DNA of 64,000 bases from Arthrobacter zhangbolii (GTDB lineage Bacteria; Actinomycetota; Actinomycetes; Actinomycetales; Micrococcaceae): positions 2,790,001 to 2,854,000 of the forward strand of contig NZ_CP094984.1 of assembly GCF_022869865.1 (NCBI RefSeq), given 5' to 3'. Shown piece by piece: positions 17,177 to 26,997 of the stretch (positions are counted from its first letter, which is position 1; each line of letters starts with the position of its first letter). The notes under the pieces were generated by a model that was not told the DNA's origin, searched no databases, and worked only from the letters and a program-made list of their open reading frames with translations. A program made the position numbers and the translations under genes.

Positions 17177-19078
17177 CTAGTCGCGGAAACGGGGCTTGCG
17201 GGCACCGGTACCGGCGCTGTCGCGGAATCCGCCTTCACGCTTCTTGTACGGGCGGTCGCTGCCGCGGTCACCGAAGGACCGCTCGCCGTCGCGCTTCTTG
17301 AAGTCCTTCTTGAACCCGCGGTCGGCACGGTCGTTGAAGCTTCCACCTTCGCGTTCACGCGAGGGCTTGCGTCCCTTGTCCAGTTCCAAGTGGATCAGCT
17401 CGCCGCCGATCCGGGTGCGGGACAGGGCACGCAGCTGGTCCTTGGACAGGTCCGCGGGCAGTTCCACCAGGGTGTGGTCGGCACGGATATCAATGCCGCC
17501 GATCTGGGCCGAGGACAGGCCGCCCTCATTGGCGATGGCACCCACGATCGAGCCGGGCAGCACACGCTGGCGGCGTCCGACGGCGATCCGGTAAGTGGCG
17601 TTGCCTTCGGTCAGCGGGCGCGTCGGGCCGCGTGAGCCGAAGCCGTCGCCCCGGCCTTCGGACCGTTCGCGCTGGCGGGCCGGAGCCTGCGGGATTTCCT
17701 GCAGCAGCAGCGGACGCCCACCCTGGGCCATAACGGCCAGGGCTGCGGCAACCTTTTCCGCGGGAACATCGTGCTCGGCGATGTACTTGGTGACCAGGTC
17801 GCTGAAGATGGAAACGTCCTCGGAGGCGAGGGTTTCGGTGATCTTCTCAGAGAACTTCGCCAGGCGCTTCTCGTTGACCACGTCAACGCTGGGCAGCTGC
17901 ATGTGCTCTACCGGCTGGCGGGTGGCCTTTTCAATGGCACGCAGCAGGTACTTCTCGCGCGGGGTCATGAACAGGATCGCGTCGCCGGTGCGGCCGGCGC
18001 GGCCGGTACGGCCGATGCGGTGCACGTAGGACTCGGTGTCATGCGGGATGTCGTAGTTGACGACGTGGCTGATGCGCTCCACGTCGAGGCCGCGGGCGGC
18101 AACATCCGTGGCAACCAGGATGTCGATCTTGCCGTCACGCAGTGCCTCGACCGTACGTTCGCGCTGCTGCTGCGGGATGTCGCCGTTGATGGCGGCGGCG
18201 CTGTAGCCGCGGTCCTTCAGCTTGTCGGCCAGGTCCTCGGTGGCAGCCTTGGTCCGGACGAATGCAATGACACCGTCAAAGTCTTCGGTCTCCAGGATGC
18301 GGGTCATGGCATCGAGCTTGTGCGGGCCCATGACCTGCACGTAGCGCTGACGCGTGTTGGCACCGGTGGTGGTCTTGGACTTGACCGTGATTTCCGCAGC
18401 GTTGTTCAGGTACTTCTTGGCAATCTTGCGGATGGCCGGGGGCATGGTGGCGGAGAAGAGGGCAACCTGCTTCTCGGCCGGAGTGGAGGACAGGATCTGC
18501 TCCACGTCTTCGGCGAAGCCCATGCGCAGCATCTCGTCGGCCTCGTCCAGCACCAGGTACTCGAGGTTGGACAGGTCAAGGGAACCCTTGGCAATGTGGT
18601 CGATCACGCGGCCGGGGGTACCCACTACAACCTGGGCGCCGCGGCGCAGGCCGGCGAGCTGGGGGCCGTAGGCGGAACCGCCGTAAACAGGCAGCACGGT
18701 GATGCCGTCCATGTGCGTGGCGTAGGAAGTGAAGGCTTCCGCGGACTGCAGGGCAAGCTCACGGGTCGGTGCGAGCACCAGGACCTGGGTGTCCTTGGTC
18801 GCCGGCCGGCCGGCCAGCAGGGACAGTGCGGGAACCGCGAAGGCGGCGGTCTTGCCGGTACCGGTCTGTGCCAGGCCCACGACGTCGCGGCCTTCGAGCA
18901 GCAGGGGAAGGGTAGCTGCCTGGATGGGGGACGGCTTGACGTAGCCGACATCCTTCAGGGCTGCCAGGACGCGCTCGTCCAGTCCGAAGTCGCTGAACAG
19001 AACGGTGTTCTCTTCGGCTTCGGGGGCGACAGCGGTGCTCTCGGCGTTTTGGGTGTTTTCCAGCGTGGCTTCAGACAA
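17177..19078 (-). CDS. deaD: DEAD-box RNA helicase (DeaD/CsdA type)
   Basis: The protein has 633 residues from the TTG at 19078, which follows GAGG by 8 bases; a TTG at 19111 would add 11 residues. Helicase motifs are present in order: Q motif FGLDERVLAALKDVGYVKPSPIQ, AQTGTGKTAAF, PTRELALQ, LDEADEMLRMG, SAT, ARGLDVERISHVVNYD and HRIGRTGRAGR. A DbpA-like RNA-binding domain follows (RIAVGRRQRVLPGSIVGAIANEGG), then an Arg/Gly/Asp-rich basic tail. Such helicases unwind structured RNA in ribosome assembly and cold adaptation. The 351-base upstream region could carry a long leader, as in cold-shock helicase genes. Confidence 0.93.
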   Translation of the reverse strand: MSEATLENTQNAESTAVAPEAEENTVLFSDFGLDERVLAALKDVGYVKPSPIQAATLPLLLEGRDVVGLAQTGTGKTAAFAVPALSLLAGRPATKDTQVLVLAPTRELALQSAEAFTSYATHMDGITVLPVYGGSAYGPQLAGLRRGAQVVVGTPGRVIDHIAKGSLDLSNLEYLVLDEADEMLRMGFAEDVEQILSSTPAEKQVALFSATMPPAIRKIAKKYLNNAAEITVKSKTTTGANTRQRYVQVMGPHKLDAMTRILETEDFDGVIAFVRTKAATEDLADKLKDRGYSAAAINGDIPQQQRERTVEALRDGKIDILVATDVAARGLDVERISHVVNYDIPHDTESYVHRIGRTGRAGRTGDAILFMTPREKYLLRAIEKATRQPVEHMQLPSVDVVNEKRLAKFSEKITETLASEDVSIFSDLVTKYIAEHDVPAEKVAAALAVMAQGGRPLLLQEIPQAPARQRERSEGRGDGFGSRGPTRPLTEGNATYRIAVGRRQRVLPGSIVGAIANEGGLSSAQIGGIDIRADHTLVELPADLSKDQLRALSRTRIGGELIHLELDKGRKPSREREGGSFNDRADRGFKKDFKKRDGERSFGDRGSDRPYKKREGGFRDSAGTGARKPRFRD

Positions 19079-19429
19079 GAGGTAATCCTCATTCAATCGG
19101 GGACCGGGCAACCATGCGGCTGCGGGACGTAAGTCCGGCGCTGTTGCAATCCCAGGCAGGACTTTCCGTCACAGCTGTGGGCCGATTTCACTGGATTGTG
19201 CCTACGACCGGTGTGACGATTTCTTTGCCGGCGCTCCCCAAAAGATGAATCTGCCCGCATAGGATGCAGGCCCCAACACAACGTACCGTACGGTTTCAGC
19301 GATTATTCGATGACCCGTAGGAAAATAAGGGAATACCGGAGTGGGGGATGCGTTCCACTGTACGGCATCGGGGCAACAGGTGGCCATTCGGGGGCGGTGA
19401 GCTTGGGCACAGCGGCCGGTTCACGGGCC
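19079..19429. other. 351-base intergenic region, helicase upstream region
   Basis: This stretch lies between the MOSC gene and the RNA helicase gene, both on the minus strand. It holds no credible ORF, only the short palindrome ACCGTACGGT near 19284-19293. It probably contains the helicase promoter and a long 5' leader. I could not identify a specific RNA motif. Confidence 0.5.
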
Positions 19430-20086
19430 TCAGACGGCTGCCGCCCTCGCGGACAGGGTGCGCAGGACTTTGCGGATTTCCGGGGAAAGGGTGATCTCCC
19501 CTGCTTTGGCGGACGCCTGCAGTGCAGCGGCCTGGTCCTGGTCCGGTCCGCGGAAAACGTCCAGGATGCGGACCCCGTGGGCGGGCCGGCTCAGGATCTC
19601 CACCGGATCTCCGGCGGAGATGCTGCCGCGGCGGCGGACCCGAAGGTATGCCCCCACCCGGCCTTCCTCTGCGAAACGGCGCGTCCAGTTGGGCACACCC
19701 ATACGGCGTTGGAAATTGCGGCAGGGGGTGCGCGGGCATGTCACTTCCATCTCAACGTCGGTCCCGATCCGCCAGCGTTCCCCGATCAGTGCCTCGGTGG
19801 CATCAATGCCGGCCAGGCGCAGGTTCTCTCCGAAGAGACCGGGCGGAATGTCCCGGCCCAGTTCCCTCGCCCAGAAGTCGGCATCGGCCTTGGAATAGGC
19901 ATAAACCGCTTTGGACTCCCCGCCGTGATGCCTGCGGCTGGCTTGCAGATCCCCGGTCAGCCCCAGCGGATGCACCTGCACGGCTCCGGCCACCGGACGC
20001 TTGTCGATGGCGGTGACACCGGTGGCGTCCTTGGTAGGCAGCAGTCCGTGCACAAGGCACACTGCCAGCAGCGAACCGGTTCTCAT
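19430..20086 (-). CDS. MOSC-domain protein
   Basis: The 218-residue protein is of the YiiM-like MOSC type. A MOSC core is visible (LGLTGDLQASRRHHGGESKAVYAYSK, FGENLRLAGID) with the conserved cysteine in CPRTPCRNFQRRMG and the late VGAYLRVRRRGSISAGDPVEI. MOSC proteins bind molybdenum cofactor or transfer sulfur and often reduce N-hydroxylated compounds. No molybdoenzyme gene is next to it. Assignment to the family is firm; the substrate is not known. Confidence 0.87.
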   Translation of the reverse strand: MRTGSLLAVCLVHGLLPTKDATGVTAIDKRPVAGAVQVHPLGLTGDLQASRRHHGGESKAVYAYSKADADFWARELGRDIPPGLFGENLRLAGIDATEALIGERWRIGTDVEMEVTCPRTPCRNFQRRMGVPNWTRRFAEEGRVGAYLRVRRRGSISAGDPVEILSRPAHGVRILDVFRGPDQDQAAALQASAKAGEITLSPEIRKVLRTLSARAAAV

Positions 20087-20095
20087 GCCAGCAGT

Positions 20096-21385
20096 CTAGG
20101 ACTGCGGTTCGGTTGTCCGCATCAGCCCCGGCGGGGTGTTGCGCCACCAGTTCCGCGGCCGGCTCCGCCAGCAGGCAGCGAGCCACCAGGCCAGCAGCCC
20201 CATCCCCCAAAAGACACCAATGCTGGATGCCATCAGCCACGGTTCAGGGATCTGTGAGTCCAGGTTCGGTGAATTGAACAGTTCACCGATGCTCTTCGGC
20301 GAATAAATGAAAATGACCAGCGAGGACACCAGCAGGACCTGGCCGGTGATCTTCAGATTCCGCTGTCCGCTGCCCAGGTCCAGCAGGTTCCGGGCCAGGA
20401 CGGGAATGAAGAGTGCCACCCACACCCAGTGGTGGGACCAGGAAACGGGCGAGATCAGCAGCATCAGCAGTGCAGTGACGGCAAGGGCGGTGAAGGTCTG
20501 CCCGCGGTTTCCGGCAATGCGGATGACCACGGCGGCGGCCGCCACACACAGCAGCGACAGGATGAGCCAGGGGATATCAACCGGAAAGTCGGGGCCGCCG
20601 AAATGAAGAATGGCACCCTTGATGGAGAGGTTGTCCACGTACCCCGCGCCGCCGATGCGGGAGGTATCCGGCAGCAGATCCGTCCAGTAGGTCCGCGACT
20701 CGCGGGGAAGGATAAGGAACCCCAGGCCAAAGGTCGCCAGGAAGCCGTAGGCCATGTTGCGCAGCCCGCGCCAGTCCCCCCGTACCAGGAAATACAGTCC
20801 GAACACCAGCGGCGTCAGCTTCAGGCCGGCCGCAACCCCGGTCAGCAGTCCGGTTGGCCAGCCTTCCCGCTTGTTCACAAAGTCCGCCATGATCAGGCCA
20901 AAGAGCAGGATATTGATCTGCCCGAAAGCCAGCGTCTCGCGCCAGGGGCCCAGCACAATGATGAATCCGGTTCCGGCGATGGCCAGGGCGCGAAGCCAGG
21001 GCTGGCGCAGCACGTCCCGGACACTCTCACGGCGGAAGACGTACCGAACGGCCCAGACCGATGTGGCAGCGGCAATGGCCAGGGAGATGCCCGTGAAAAT
21101 GTTGATGCCCAGGCTCTGGCCGAAGGGGGCAAGCACGGCAAAAACCAGCGCGGCAAAGGGCGGATAGGTAAAAAGCAGGCTGCTGTCGGCGTCGTACTGG
21201 ACCGACTTGGTGTACAGCTCACCGGTGGCGTCCAGAATGCTCTGCCCGCCGGAAAGGTACACGCGGAAATCCAGCCCGTGGCGCGGCGATAAATCAAAAG
21301 CTGTCCATACGAGCAGCCCGGCAACCGCCAGCGCTCCCAGGGTCGCAGCGGTCCGCACGATGGCGGATCGGTGGATCTGGCCCAT
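20096..21385 (-). CDS. GT87-type polyprenol-phosphate mannosyltransferase
   Basis: From the ATG at 21385 (GGGAGA ribosome site) the protein has 429 residues and about ten membrane segments. It shows the DUF2029/GT87 pattern: GLDFRVYLSGGQSILDATGELYTKS with the acidic residue in the first external loop, FTYPPFAALVFA, and SPVSWSHHWVWV near the end. Such enzymes use polyprenyl-phosphate-mannose outside the membrane to extend phosphatidylinositol mannosides or lipoglycans. The upstream ORF extension to 21916 lies over the divergent amidohydrolase gene and is not real. The specific acceptor is inferred only at family level. Confidence 0.82.
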   Translation of the reverse strand: MGQIHRSAIVRTAATLGALAVAGLLVWTAFDLSPRHGLDFRVYLSGGQSILDATGELYTKSVQYDADSSLLFTYPPFAALVFAVLAPFGQSLGINIFTGISLAIAAATSVWAVRYVFRRESVRDVLRQPWLRALAIAGTGFIIVLGPWRETLAFGQINILLFGLIMADFVNKREGWPTGLLTGVAAGLKLTPLVFGLYFLVRGDWRGLRNMAYGFLATFGLGFLILPRESRTYWTDLLPDTSRIGGAGYVDNLSIKGAILHFGGPDFPVDIPWLILSLLCVAAAAVVIRIAGNRGQTFTALAVTALLMLLISPVSWSHHWVWVALFIPVLARNLLDLGSGQRNLKITGQVLLVSSLVIFIYSPKSIGELFNSPNLDSQIPEPWLMASSIGVFWGMGLLAWWLAACWRSRPRNWWRNTPPGLMRTTEPQS

Positions 21386-21548
21386 TGTTCTCCCTGTTAG
21401 CACCGCAGGCCGCGCGTGTGGCGCCACACAGCGTGTATTTGTGCGATCTTGATGTGGCCTTAGTCTACCGGCCGGCTGTCCCGGACCGCTCCCCGCGTGG
21501 GCAGGCGATAGGCTGGCCGAAGACGAACAATGCAGCGAAAGGTACGCC

Positions 21549-22727
21549 ATGTCCCCCGCGCTTTTGGCCCTCACCAATGCCCATGTGGTTCCCGTCACGC
21601 ATCCGCCCTTCGAGGGCACACTGCTGATCGAGGACGGGCGCATCAGGGACCTTGGTCCGGATGTGGCGGTGCCGGCAGATGCGGAGGTCATCGATGCCGG
21701 CGGGAAGTGGCTGCTGCCGGGCCTCGTGGATGCCCACACCCACCTTGGCGTCCATGAAGAAGGGGAAGGCTGGGCCGGAAACGATTCCAATGAGATGACG
21801 GACCCGGTGATGGCAGGTGTGCGAGCGCTGGACGCTGTGAATCCCTTCGACACGGGATTCGACGACGCCCTTGCCGGCGGGGTGACCACAGCCAATATCA
21901 ATCCCGGCTCCGGCAATCCGATCGGCGGGCAGGCCGTGGCCCTGCATACGCACGGCCGCTATCTGGAGGAAATGGTTCTGCGGGCACCCAGCGGACTGAA
22001 ATCCGCTCTGGGCGAGAACCCCAAACGCATCTACAGCGAAAAGAAGCAGACACCGTCCACCCGGCTGGGTACTGCTCTGGTGATCCGACAGGCGTTTATG
22101 GATGCGCAGAATTATGTTGCCAAGGCGGACCCGGACACCCGGGACCCGCATTTGGAAGCGCTGGCCATGGTGCTCCGACGCGAAATCCCGTGGCGGCAGC
22201 ACGCCCACCGTGCCGATGACATCGCTACGGCGCTGCGGCTCGCGGACGAGTTCGGTTATGACCTGGTGCTGGACCACGGAACCGAGGCGCATCTGCTCGC
22301 TGACGTCCTGGCCGCGCGCGGCATTCCGGTGCTGATCGGTCCGCTGTTCACCACCCGCTCCAAGGTGGAGCTGCGCGGCCGCAGCATGGCCAATCCCGGC
22401 AGGCTGGCAGCTGCGGGGGTGGAGATTTCCATCATTACCGACCATCCGGTGGTACCGATCAACTTCCTGATCTATCAGGCAGCCCTGGCAGTGAAGGAAG
22501 GCCTGGACCGGGATGAGGCGTTGCGGGCGGTCACCATTAATCCGGCCCGGGTACTCGGCCTCGCGGACCGTCTCGGTTCACTGGAACAGGGCAAGGATGC
22601 CGATCTGGTGCTGTGGAGTGGAGATCCCCTCGACGTCATGCAGCGCGCCTTGAAGGTATGGATCGGCGGCCGGGAGGTCTACCGCTATGACGAGGACGCC
22701 CGCGAGCAGATGGTGGCGCCCCGCTGA
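21549..22727 (+). CDS. Amidohydrolase family protein
   Basis: The 392-residue protein has a metal-dependent hydrolase barrel with an N-terminal beta segment. Metal ligands include LVDAHTHLGVH, RQHAHRADD, LDHGTEAH and IITDHPVVP. The C-terminal part, DEALRAVTINPARVLGLADRLGSLEQGKDADLVLWSGDP, is typical of imidazolonepropionase/dihydroorotase-like enzymes. The substrate cannot be told. The ATG follows AAAGG. It overlaps the next gene by one base (TGATG), so they are probably coupled. Confidence 0.85.
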   Translation: MSPALLALTNAHVVPVTHPPFEGTLLIEDGRIRDLGPDVAVPADAEVIDAGGKWLLPGLVDAHTHLGVHEEGEGWAGNDSNEMTDPVMAGVRALDAVNPFDTGFDDALAGGVTTANINPGSGNPIGGQAVALHTHGRYLEEMVLRAPSGLKSALGENPKRIYSEKKQTPSTRLGTALVIRQAFMDAQNYVAKADPDTRDPHLEALAMVLRREIPWRQHAHRADDIATALRLADEFGYDLVLDHGTEAHLLADVLAARGIPVLIGPLFTTRSKVELRGRSMANPGRLAAAGVEISIITDHPVVPINFLIYQAALAVKEGLDRDEALRAVTINPARVLGLADRLGSLEQGKDADLVLWSGDPLDVMQRALKVWIGGREVYRYDEDAREQMVAPR

Positions 22728-23197
22728 TGCGTACAGGCAACACCTCTCCGGCCTCCGGGACCCCCGTGCGCACTCCCCCGCCCCCGATCCTGCGGATCGC
22801 TGCCGCTACGTGGCTGGTTGCCGCCGCCCTGCTGGGCACTGCCGGCGTCTCGTTTATCGTGTCCGCCCGTACCCAGCACCAGGACAGTACCGCGCTGATC
22901 CTGCTCGGCGCGCTGGTCCTGGTCCTGTCCGCAGTCAGCGTGTACAGCGTTTTGCGGCTGCGGGCGGGTAAGCGGAGTGCACGGGAAACACTGACGTCCA
23001 TCGCCCTGATCGCGGGGTTCCCGCTGCTGTTCCGCGGACCTACGCTGATTGCCGTGGGAGTGATACTCCTGGCTTCCGCGGCGCTGCTGTGGATGCCGGC
23101 GAGCAACCGCTTCTTTCAGCAGCGTGATCCCAGGAAGCGTCCGGCCGGGACGCGCATTCCGCGCCGGGCCCTTCCCCCCGGCGGGGGCAAGCGCTAG
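22727..23197 (+). CDS. Small membrane protein
   Basis: The 156-residue protein has a polar N-terminus and four hydrophobic segments at about 20-45, 53-73, 88-105 and 108-125, then a basic Pro-rich tail. No family is recognised. It is coupled to the upstream amidohydrolase gene and meets the convergent metB gene with a 4-base overlap at the 3' ends. Confidence 0.65.
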   Translation: MRTGNTSPASGTPVRTPPPPILRIAAATWLVAAALLGTAGVSFIVSARTQHQDSTALILLGALVLVLSAVSVYSVLRLRAGKRSARETLTSIALIAGFPLLFRGPTLIAVGVILLASAALLWMPASNRFFQQRDPRKRPAGTRIPRRALPPGGGKR

Positions 23198-24339
23198 AGC
23201 TGCCCCAGCGCGGAGTCCAGGTCCGCGATGAGGTCTTCGATGTCCTCAATGCCCACGGAAAGGCGCAGCAGGTTCTCCGGAACGGCCAGGTCCGTGCCCT
23301 TGACCGAGGCATGCGTCATTTCCGAGGGGTAGTTCATCAGCGACTCCACGCCGCCCAGGGATTCAGCCAGCAGGAACAGCCGCGTGGACTCTGCCACCTT
23401 GCGCGCCGCGGCTTCGCCACCCTTGAAGGACACGGACACCATGCCGCCGAAATCCTTCATCTGTGCCTTGGCCAGTTCGTGTCCCGGGTGATCCTCCAGC
23501 CCCGGATACAGCACGTTCTCCACCGCCGGCTGGTCGCGCAGCCAGCGGGCCACGGCCATGGCGTTGGAAGAGTGCCGGTCCATCCGCACCGCAAGGGTCT
23601 TCAGCCCGCGTGTGGTCAGCCAGGCCTCCATCGGGGCGGACACCGCGCCGACGGCGAACTGGATGAAGCCGATCTTTTCCGCCATGGCATCGTCGTTCAG
23701 GATCACCGCGCCGCCCACGGCATCAGAGTGCCCGCCGATGTATTTGGTGGTGGAGTGCACCACAATGTCCGCGCCGAGCGACAGCGGCTGCTGCAGGTAG
23801 GGGGACGCGAAGGTGTTGTCGACGACGAGCAGCGCGCCGGCATCATGCGCCGCCCGGGCAGTGGCGGCAATGTCGGAGATTTTCATCATCGGGTTCGATG
23901 GTGTTTCCAGCCAGACCAGCTTGGTGTTCGATGCCGCGATGGCCGAGGCCACGGCCTGCGCATCCGACATGTCCACGGCGGCATTGGTGATCCCCCACGC
24001 GCCCAGCACCTTGTTGATCAGGCGGTAGGTACCGCCATAGGCGTCATTGCCCAGCACAATGTGGTCCCCCGGTGCCAGCAGGCCCCGGATCAGGGCGTCC
24101 TCCGCAGCGAGCCCGGAGCTGAACGAGAACGCATGCCTGCCGCCCTCCAGGGCAGCGAGCTGCTCCTGCAGGGAGTCACGGGTGGGGTTGGTGCCGCGGC
24201 CGTATTCATAGCCGTTGCGCAGTCCGCCGATTCCGTCCTGGGCATAGGTGGTGCTCTGGTAGAGCGGCGGAATCACTGCGCCGGTGGTGGGATCGGGTGC
24301 CTGCCCCGCATGGATGGCGCGGGTGCTGAAGCTCGTCAT
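23194..24339 (-). CDS. metB: Cystathionine gamma-synthase / gamma-lyase
   Basis: The 381-residue PLP enzyme is of the Cys/Met metabolism family. The cofactor Lys199 lies in VVHSTTKYIGGHSDAVGG; other marks are YEYGRGTNPTRDSL and SLGGVESLMNYPSEMTHAS. The enzyme either joins O-acyl-homoserine with cysteine or splits cystathionine to cysteine. The neighbouring cystathionine beta-synthase makes cystathionine, so a gamma-lyase role in reverse transsulfuration fits the context; sequence alone does not separate the two. The same pairing (cbs and metB) is found in mycobacteria. The ATG follows AAGGAGTAACC. Confidence 0.9.
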   Translation of the reverse strand: MTSFSTRAIHAGQAPDPTTGAVIPPLYQSTTYAQDGIGGLRNGYEYGRGTNPTRDSLQEQLAALEGGRHAFSFSSGLAAEDALIRGLLAPGDHIVLGNDAYGGTYRLINKVLGAWGITNAAVDMSDAQAVASAIAASNTKLVWLETPSNPMMKISDIAATARAAHDAGALLVVDNTFASPYLQQPLSLGADIVVHSTTKYIGGHSDAVGGAVILNDDAMAEKIGFIQFAVGAVSAPMEAWLTTRGLKTLAVRMDRHSSNAMAVARWLRDQPAVENVLYPGLEDHPGHELAKAQMKDFGGMVSVSFKGGEAAARKVAESTRLFLLAESLGGVESLMNYPSEMTHASVKGTDLAVPENLLRLSVGIEDIEDLIADLDSALGQL

Positions 24340-24426
24340 GGTTACTCCTTGGAGCCGGCGGCGCGGCCGGCGGTCGGTGCGTAGGCGCAGCCTTCCGGCA
24401 CGCCGGAACGTAGCGGCTGTGCCCGG

Positions 24427-25806
24427 TTAAAGGCTTAGGTACGAAAGTAGGTCGTGCCGGGTGAGCATGCCAACGGCAGCGCCATCGGACGTAACCATCA
24501 CGGCGTCGTCGTCCTGCAGTTTCGCCCGGGCTGCCTCCACGGAGTCACCGGCGCCTATGAGGGCGGGCCGGGGACCCATATGTTCGGTGATCCGGTCAGT
24601 GGGCTTGGCCTCGCCGCGGAAGAGCTTCTCCGTCAGCGAGCGCTCATCCACCGAGCCCAGGACTTCGCCGAGGACGACGGGCGGCTCCTGGGAAAGGACG
24701 GGCAGATAGGAGACGCCGTATTCATTAAGGATGGCAATGACATCCCGCACCGTTTCATTGGGGTGGGTGTGCACCAGGTCAGGCAGCGAACCATCCTTGG
24801 TGGCCAGGACGTCCCGGACGCAGGCCTGTCCGTCACCGTCCTGCAGGAACCCGTAGGAGCGCATCCAGTCGTCATTGAAGATCTTGCCCATGTAGCCCCG
24901 GCCGCTGTCCGGCAGCAGGACCACCACGACGTCGTCCGGCCCCAGGCCGCGGGCCACCTCCAGCGCGGCCACCACAGCCATGCCGGAGGAACCGCCTACC
25001 AGGAGACCTTCCTCCCGTGCCAGGCGCCTGGTCATGGTGAAGGAGTCCGCGTCCTTCACGGCAACCACCTGATCGGGGACGGACGGATCATAGTTGTCCG
25101 GCCACATGTCCTCGCCGACGCCCTCCACAAAGTAGGGGCGTCCGGTGCCGCCGGAATAGACGGAGCCGTCCGGATCAGCGGCAATCACGCGCACCGGCCC
25201 GGAGGCACGGTCCGCAGAGATTTCCTTAAGGTAGCGCCCGGTGCCCGTGACTGTGCCACCGGTACCTGCACCGGCCACAAAGTGCGTGACCCGGCCTTCC
25301 GTATCCGCCCAGATCTCGGGCCCGGTGGATTCGTAGTGGCTTGCGGGCGCGGACGGGTTGGAGAACTGGTCCGGTTTATAGGCACCGTCAATCTCCCGTA
25401 CCAGCCGGTCCGAAACACCGTAGTAGGAATCCGGGCTGTCCGGAGCAACCGCGGTGGGGGTGACCACTACTTCGGCGCCGTAGGCCCGCAGCACGTCACG
25501 CTTTTCCACGCCCACCTTGTCCGGGGTGACGAAGATGCATTTGTAGCCCTTCTGCTGGGCCACCAGGGCCAGGCCGACGCCGGTGTTGCCGCTGGTGGGC
25601 TCCACTACCGTGCCGCCGGGCTTCAGCTTGCCTTCGCGTTCCGCCGTATCAATCATCTTTACGGCAATGCGGTCCTTCACGGAGCCGCCCGGGTTCAGGT
25701 ACTCGAGTTTCACCAGGACCGTGGCGCTGATTCCCTCGGTTACGTTGTGCAGCTTCACCAGGGGCGTGTTGCCGATCAGGTCCAGGACGGTGTTCGCATA
25801 CTTCAT
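24427..25806 (-). CDS. cbs: Cystathionine beta-synthase
   Basis: The 459-residue protein has a PLP fold (residues about 1-320) with Lys44 in YLNPGGSVKDRIAVKM and EPTSGNTGVGLALVAQQ. Two CBS domains follow at about 335-458 (ETVRDVIAILNEYGVSYLPVL and EAARAKLQDDDAVMV). It condenses homocysteine and serine to cystathionine. It lacks the N-terminal haem region of animal enzymes. The ATG at 25806 gives the conserved MKYANTVLDLIGNTPLVKL start; a GTG three codons upstream is possible. The metB gene follows 87 bases downstream on the same strand. Confidence 0.92.
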   Translation of the reverse strand: MKYANTVLDLIGNTPLVKLHNVTEGISATVLVKLEYLNPGGSVKDRIAVKMIDTAEREGKLKPGGTVVEPTSGNTGVGLALVAQQKGYKCIFVTPDKVGVEKRDVLRAYGAEVVVTPTAVAPDSPDSYYGVSDRLVREIDGAYKPDQFSNPSAPASHYESTGPEIWADTEGRVTHFVAGAGTGGTVTGTGRYLKEISADRASGPVRVIAADPDGSVYSGGTGRPYFVEGVGEDMWPDNYDPSVPDQVVAVKDADSFTMTRRLAREEGLLVGGSSGMAVVAALEVARGLGPDDVVVVLLPDSGRGYMGKIFNDDWMRSYGFLQDGDGQACVRDVLATKDGSLPDLVHTHPNETVRDVIAILNEYGVSYLPVLSQEPPVVLGEVLGSVDERSLTEKLFRGEAKPTDRITEHMGPRPALIGAGDSVEAARAKLQDDDAVMVTSDGAAVGMLTRHDLLSYLSL

Positions 25807-25931
25807 GTGCCCCACGTTACTTCTTATCCCGAATCAGGACAGCCGGGGCGGAACGCAGCGTAGCAAATCCCACACCCGGTCCGGCCCTCCGGGAGGCCCG
25901 GACCGGGGGCCGCGCGTGCAACCATAGGTGC

Positions 25932-26936
25932 ATGTCCTTCACCGCAGCTGTTCCCGTGGTGCCGGCTGCACTCCGGCCGCTGCCTTCGGGCCCGTCCGGC
26001 GCCGCGGCTGCTTATTGGGAGTCACCGGCACCGTACTGCCTGCAGACCTCGCTGCGCATCCTGGTCCGCGGCAAACAGGATCCCACCATCCGGCTCGGTG
26101 ACGGCGTTGCGTGGCTGGCCTTCCTTACTCCCGAGGGCCCGGCAACTCTGAATCTGCGGGAAGAACCCGTGCCCGCTCCCGGTGCCCGGATACAGGCCCG
26201 GGCATGGGGTCCCGGCGCACGCTGCGCGCTCGCGTCGGTGCCTGACCTGCTGGGTGAAAAGGATGACTGGTCCGGCTTCGACGACGAGGATTTCCGTGCC
26301 GGCCTGCCGCGCATGGTGCGCGAAACCCGCCGGCGGAACCTCTCGCTCCGCCTGCCCAGCACGGGCCGCATCATGGATTCCCTGATTCCCGTGGTCCTGG
26401 AGCAGAAGGTCACGGTGCTGGAGGCGTACTACGCGTGGCGCTATCTGGTGACCCGTTACGGAACGGACGCCCCGGGACCGGCGCCCGCCGGCATGAAGGC
26501 GGCACCGGCGCCGCAGACGTGGCGGCGGATCCCGAGCTGGGACTGGCACAAGGCCCGCGTTGACCATTCCCGTTCCACCACCATCCTCCGGGCCTGCTCA
26601 CTGGCATCCGGTCTGGAGCGCCTGGCGGGTGTCCCGCTTGGGGAGAACCTGACCTCGAAACTCTGCTCGGTCCCCGGCATCGGAGCCTGGAGTGCTGCGG
26701 AAATCACCCAGCGCACGCACGGCGCACCGGACTCGGTATCCGTGGGCGATTATCATCTCGCCGCCTACGTGGGAGCCGCCCTGACCGGCCGCCGAACCGA
26801 TGACGCAGGCATGCTGAAACTGCTTGAACCCTGGCGCGGGCACCGTCAGCGGGTAGTACGGATGATCATGCTCAGCGGGTACCGCAAGCCCGTTTACGGG
26901 CCGAAGCTGGCGCCGATGGACCACCGCCGCCGCTAA
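25932..26936 (+). CDS. AlkA-type DNA-3-methyladenine glycosylase
   Basis: The 334-residue protein is of the HhH-GPD superfamily. The helix-hairpin-helix is CSVPGIGAWSAAEITQRTHG (about residues 240-260), followed by SVGDYHLAAYVG with the catalytic Asp. VVLEQKVTVLEAYYAWRYLV matches the AlkA-like Q-K helix. No iron-sulfur cysteines follow, so it is not an EndoIII. It probably removes alkylated purines from DNA. It is divergent from cbs and convergent with the acyl-CoA synthetase gene. Confidence 0.85.
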   Translation: MSFTAAVPVVPAALRPLPSGPSGAAAAYWESPAPYCLQTSLRILVRGKQDPTIRLGDGVAWLAFLTPEGPATLNLREEPVPAPGARIQARAWGPGARCALASVPDLLGEKDDWSGFDDEDFRAGLPRMVRETRRRNLSLRLPSTGRIMDSLIPVVLEQKVTVLEAYYAWRYLVTRYGTDAPGPAPAGMKAAPAPQTWRRIPSWDWHKARVDHSRSTTILRACSLASGLERLAGVPLGENLTSKLCSVPGIGAWSAAEITQRTHGAPDSVSVGDYHLAAYVGAALTGRRTDDAGMLKLLEPWRGHRQRVVRMIMLSGYRKPVYGPKLAPMDHRRR

Positions 26937-26997
26937 GTCCGGTTCGTGCACCCACCCCGGCCGGGACACTGCCGGGTGCGACAGGAGAGCCCGCTCG

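Noticed and set aside
17771-19132. 453-residue frame antisense to the RNA helicase
   Set aside because: All helicase motifs lie on the minus strand, and the plus frame has no ribosome site or recognised domain.
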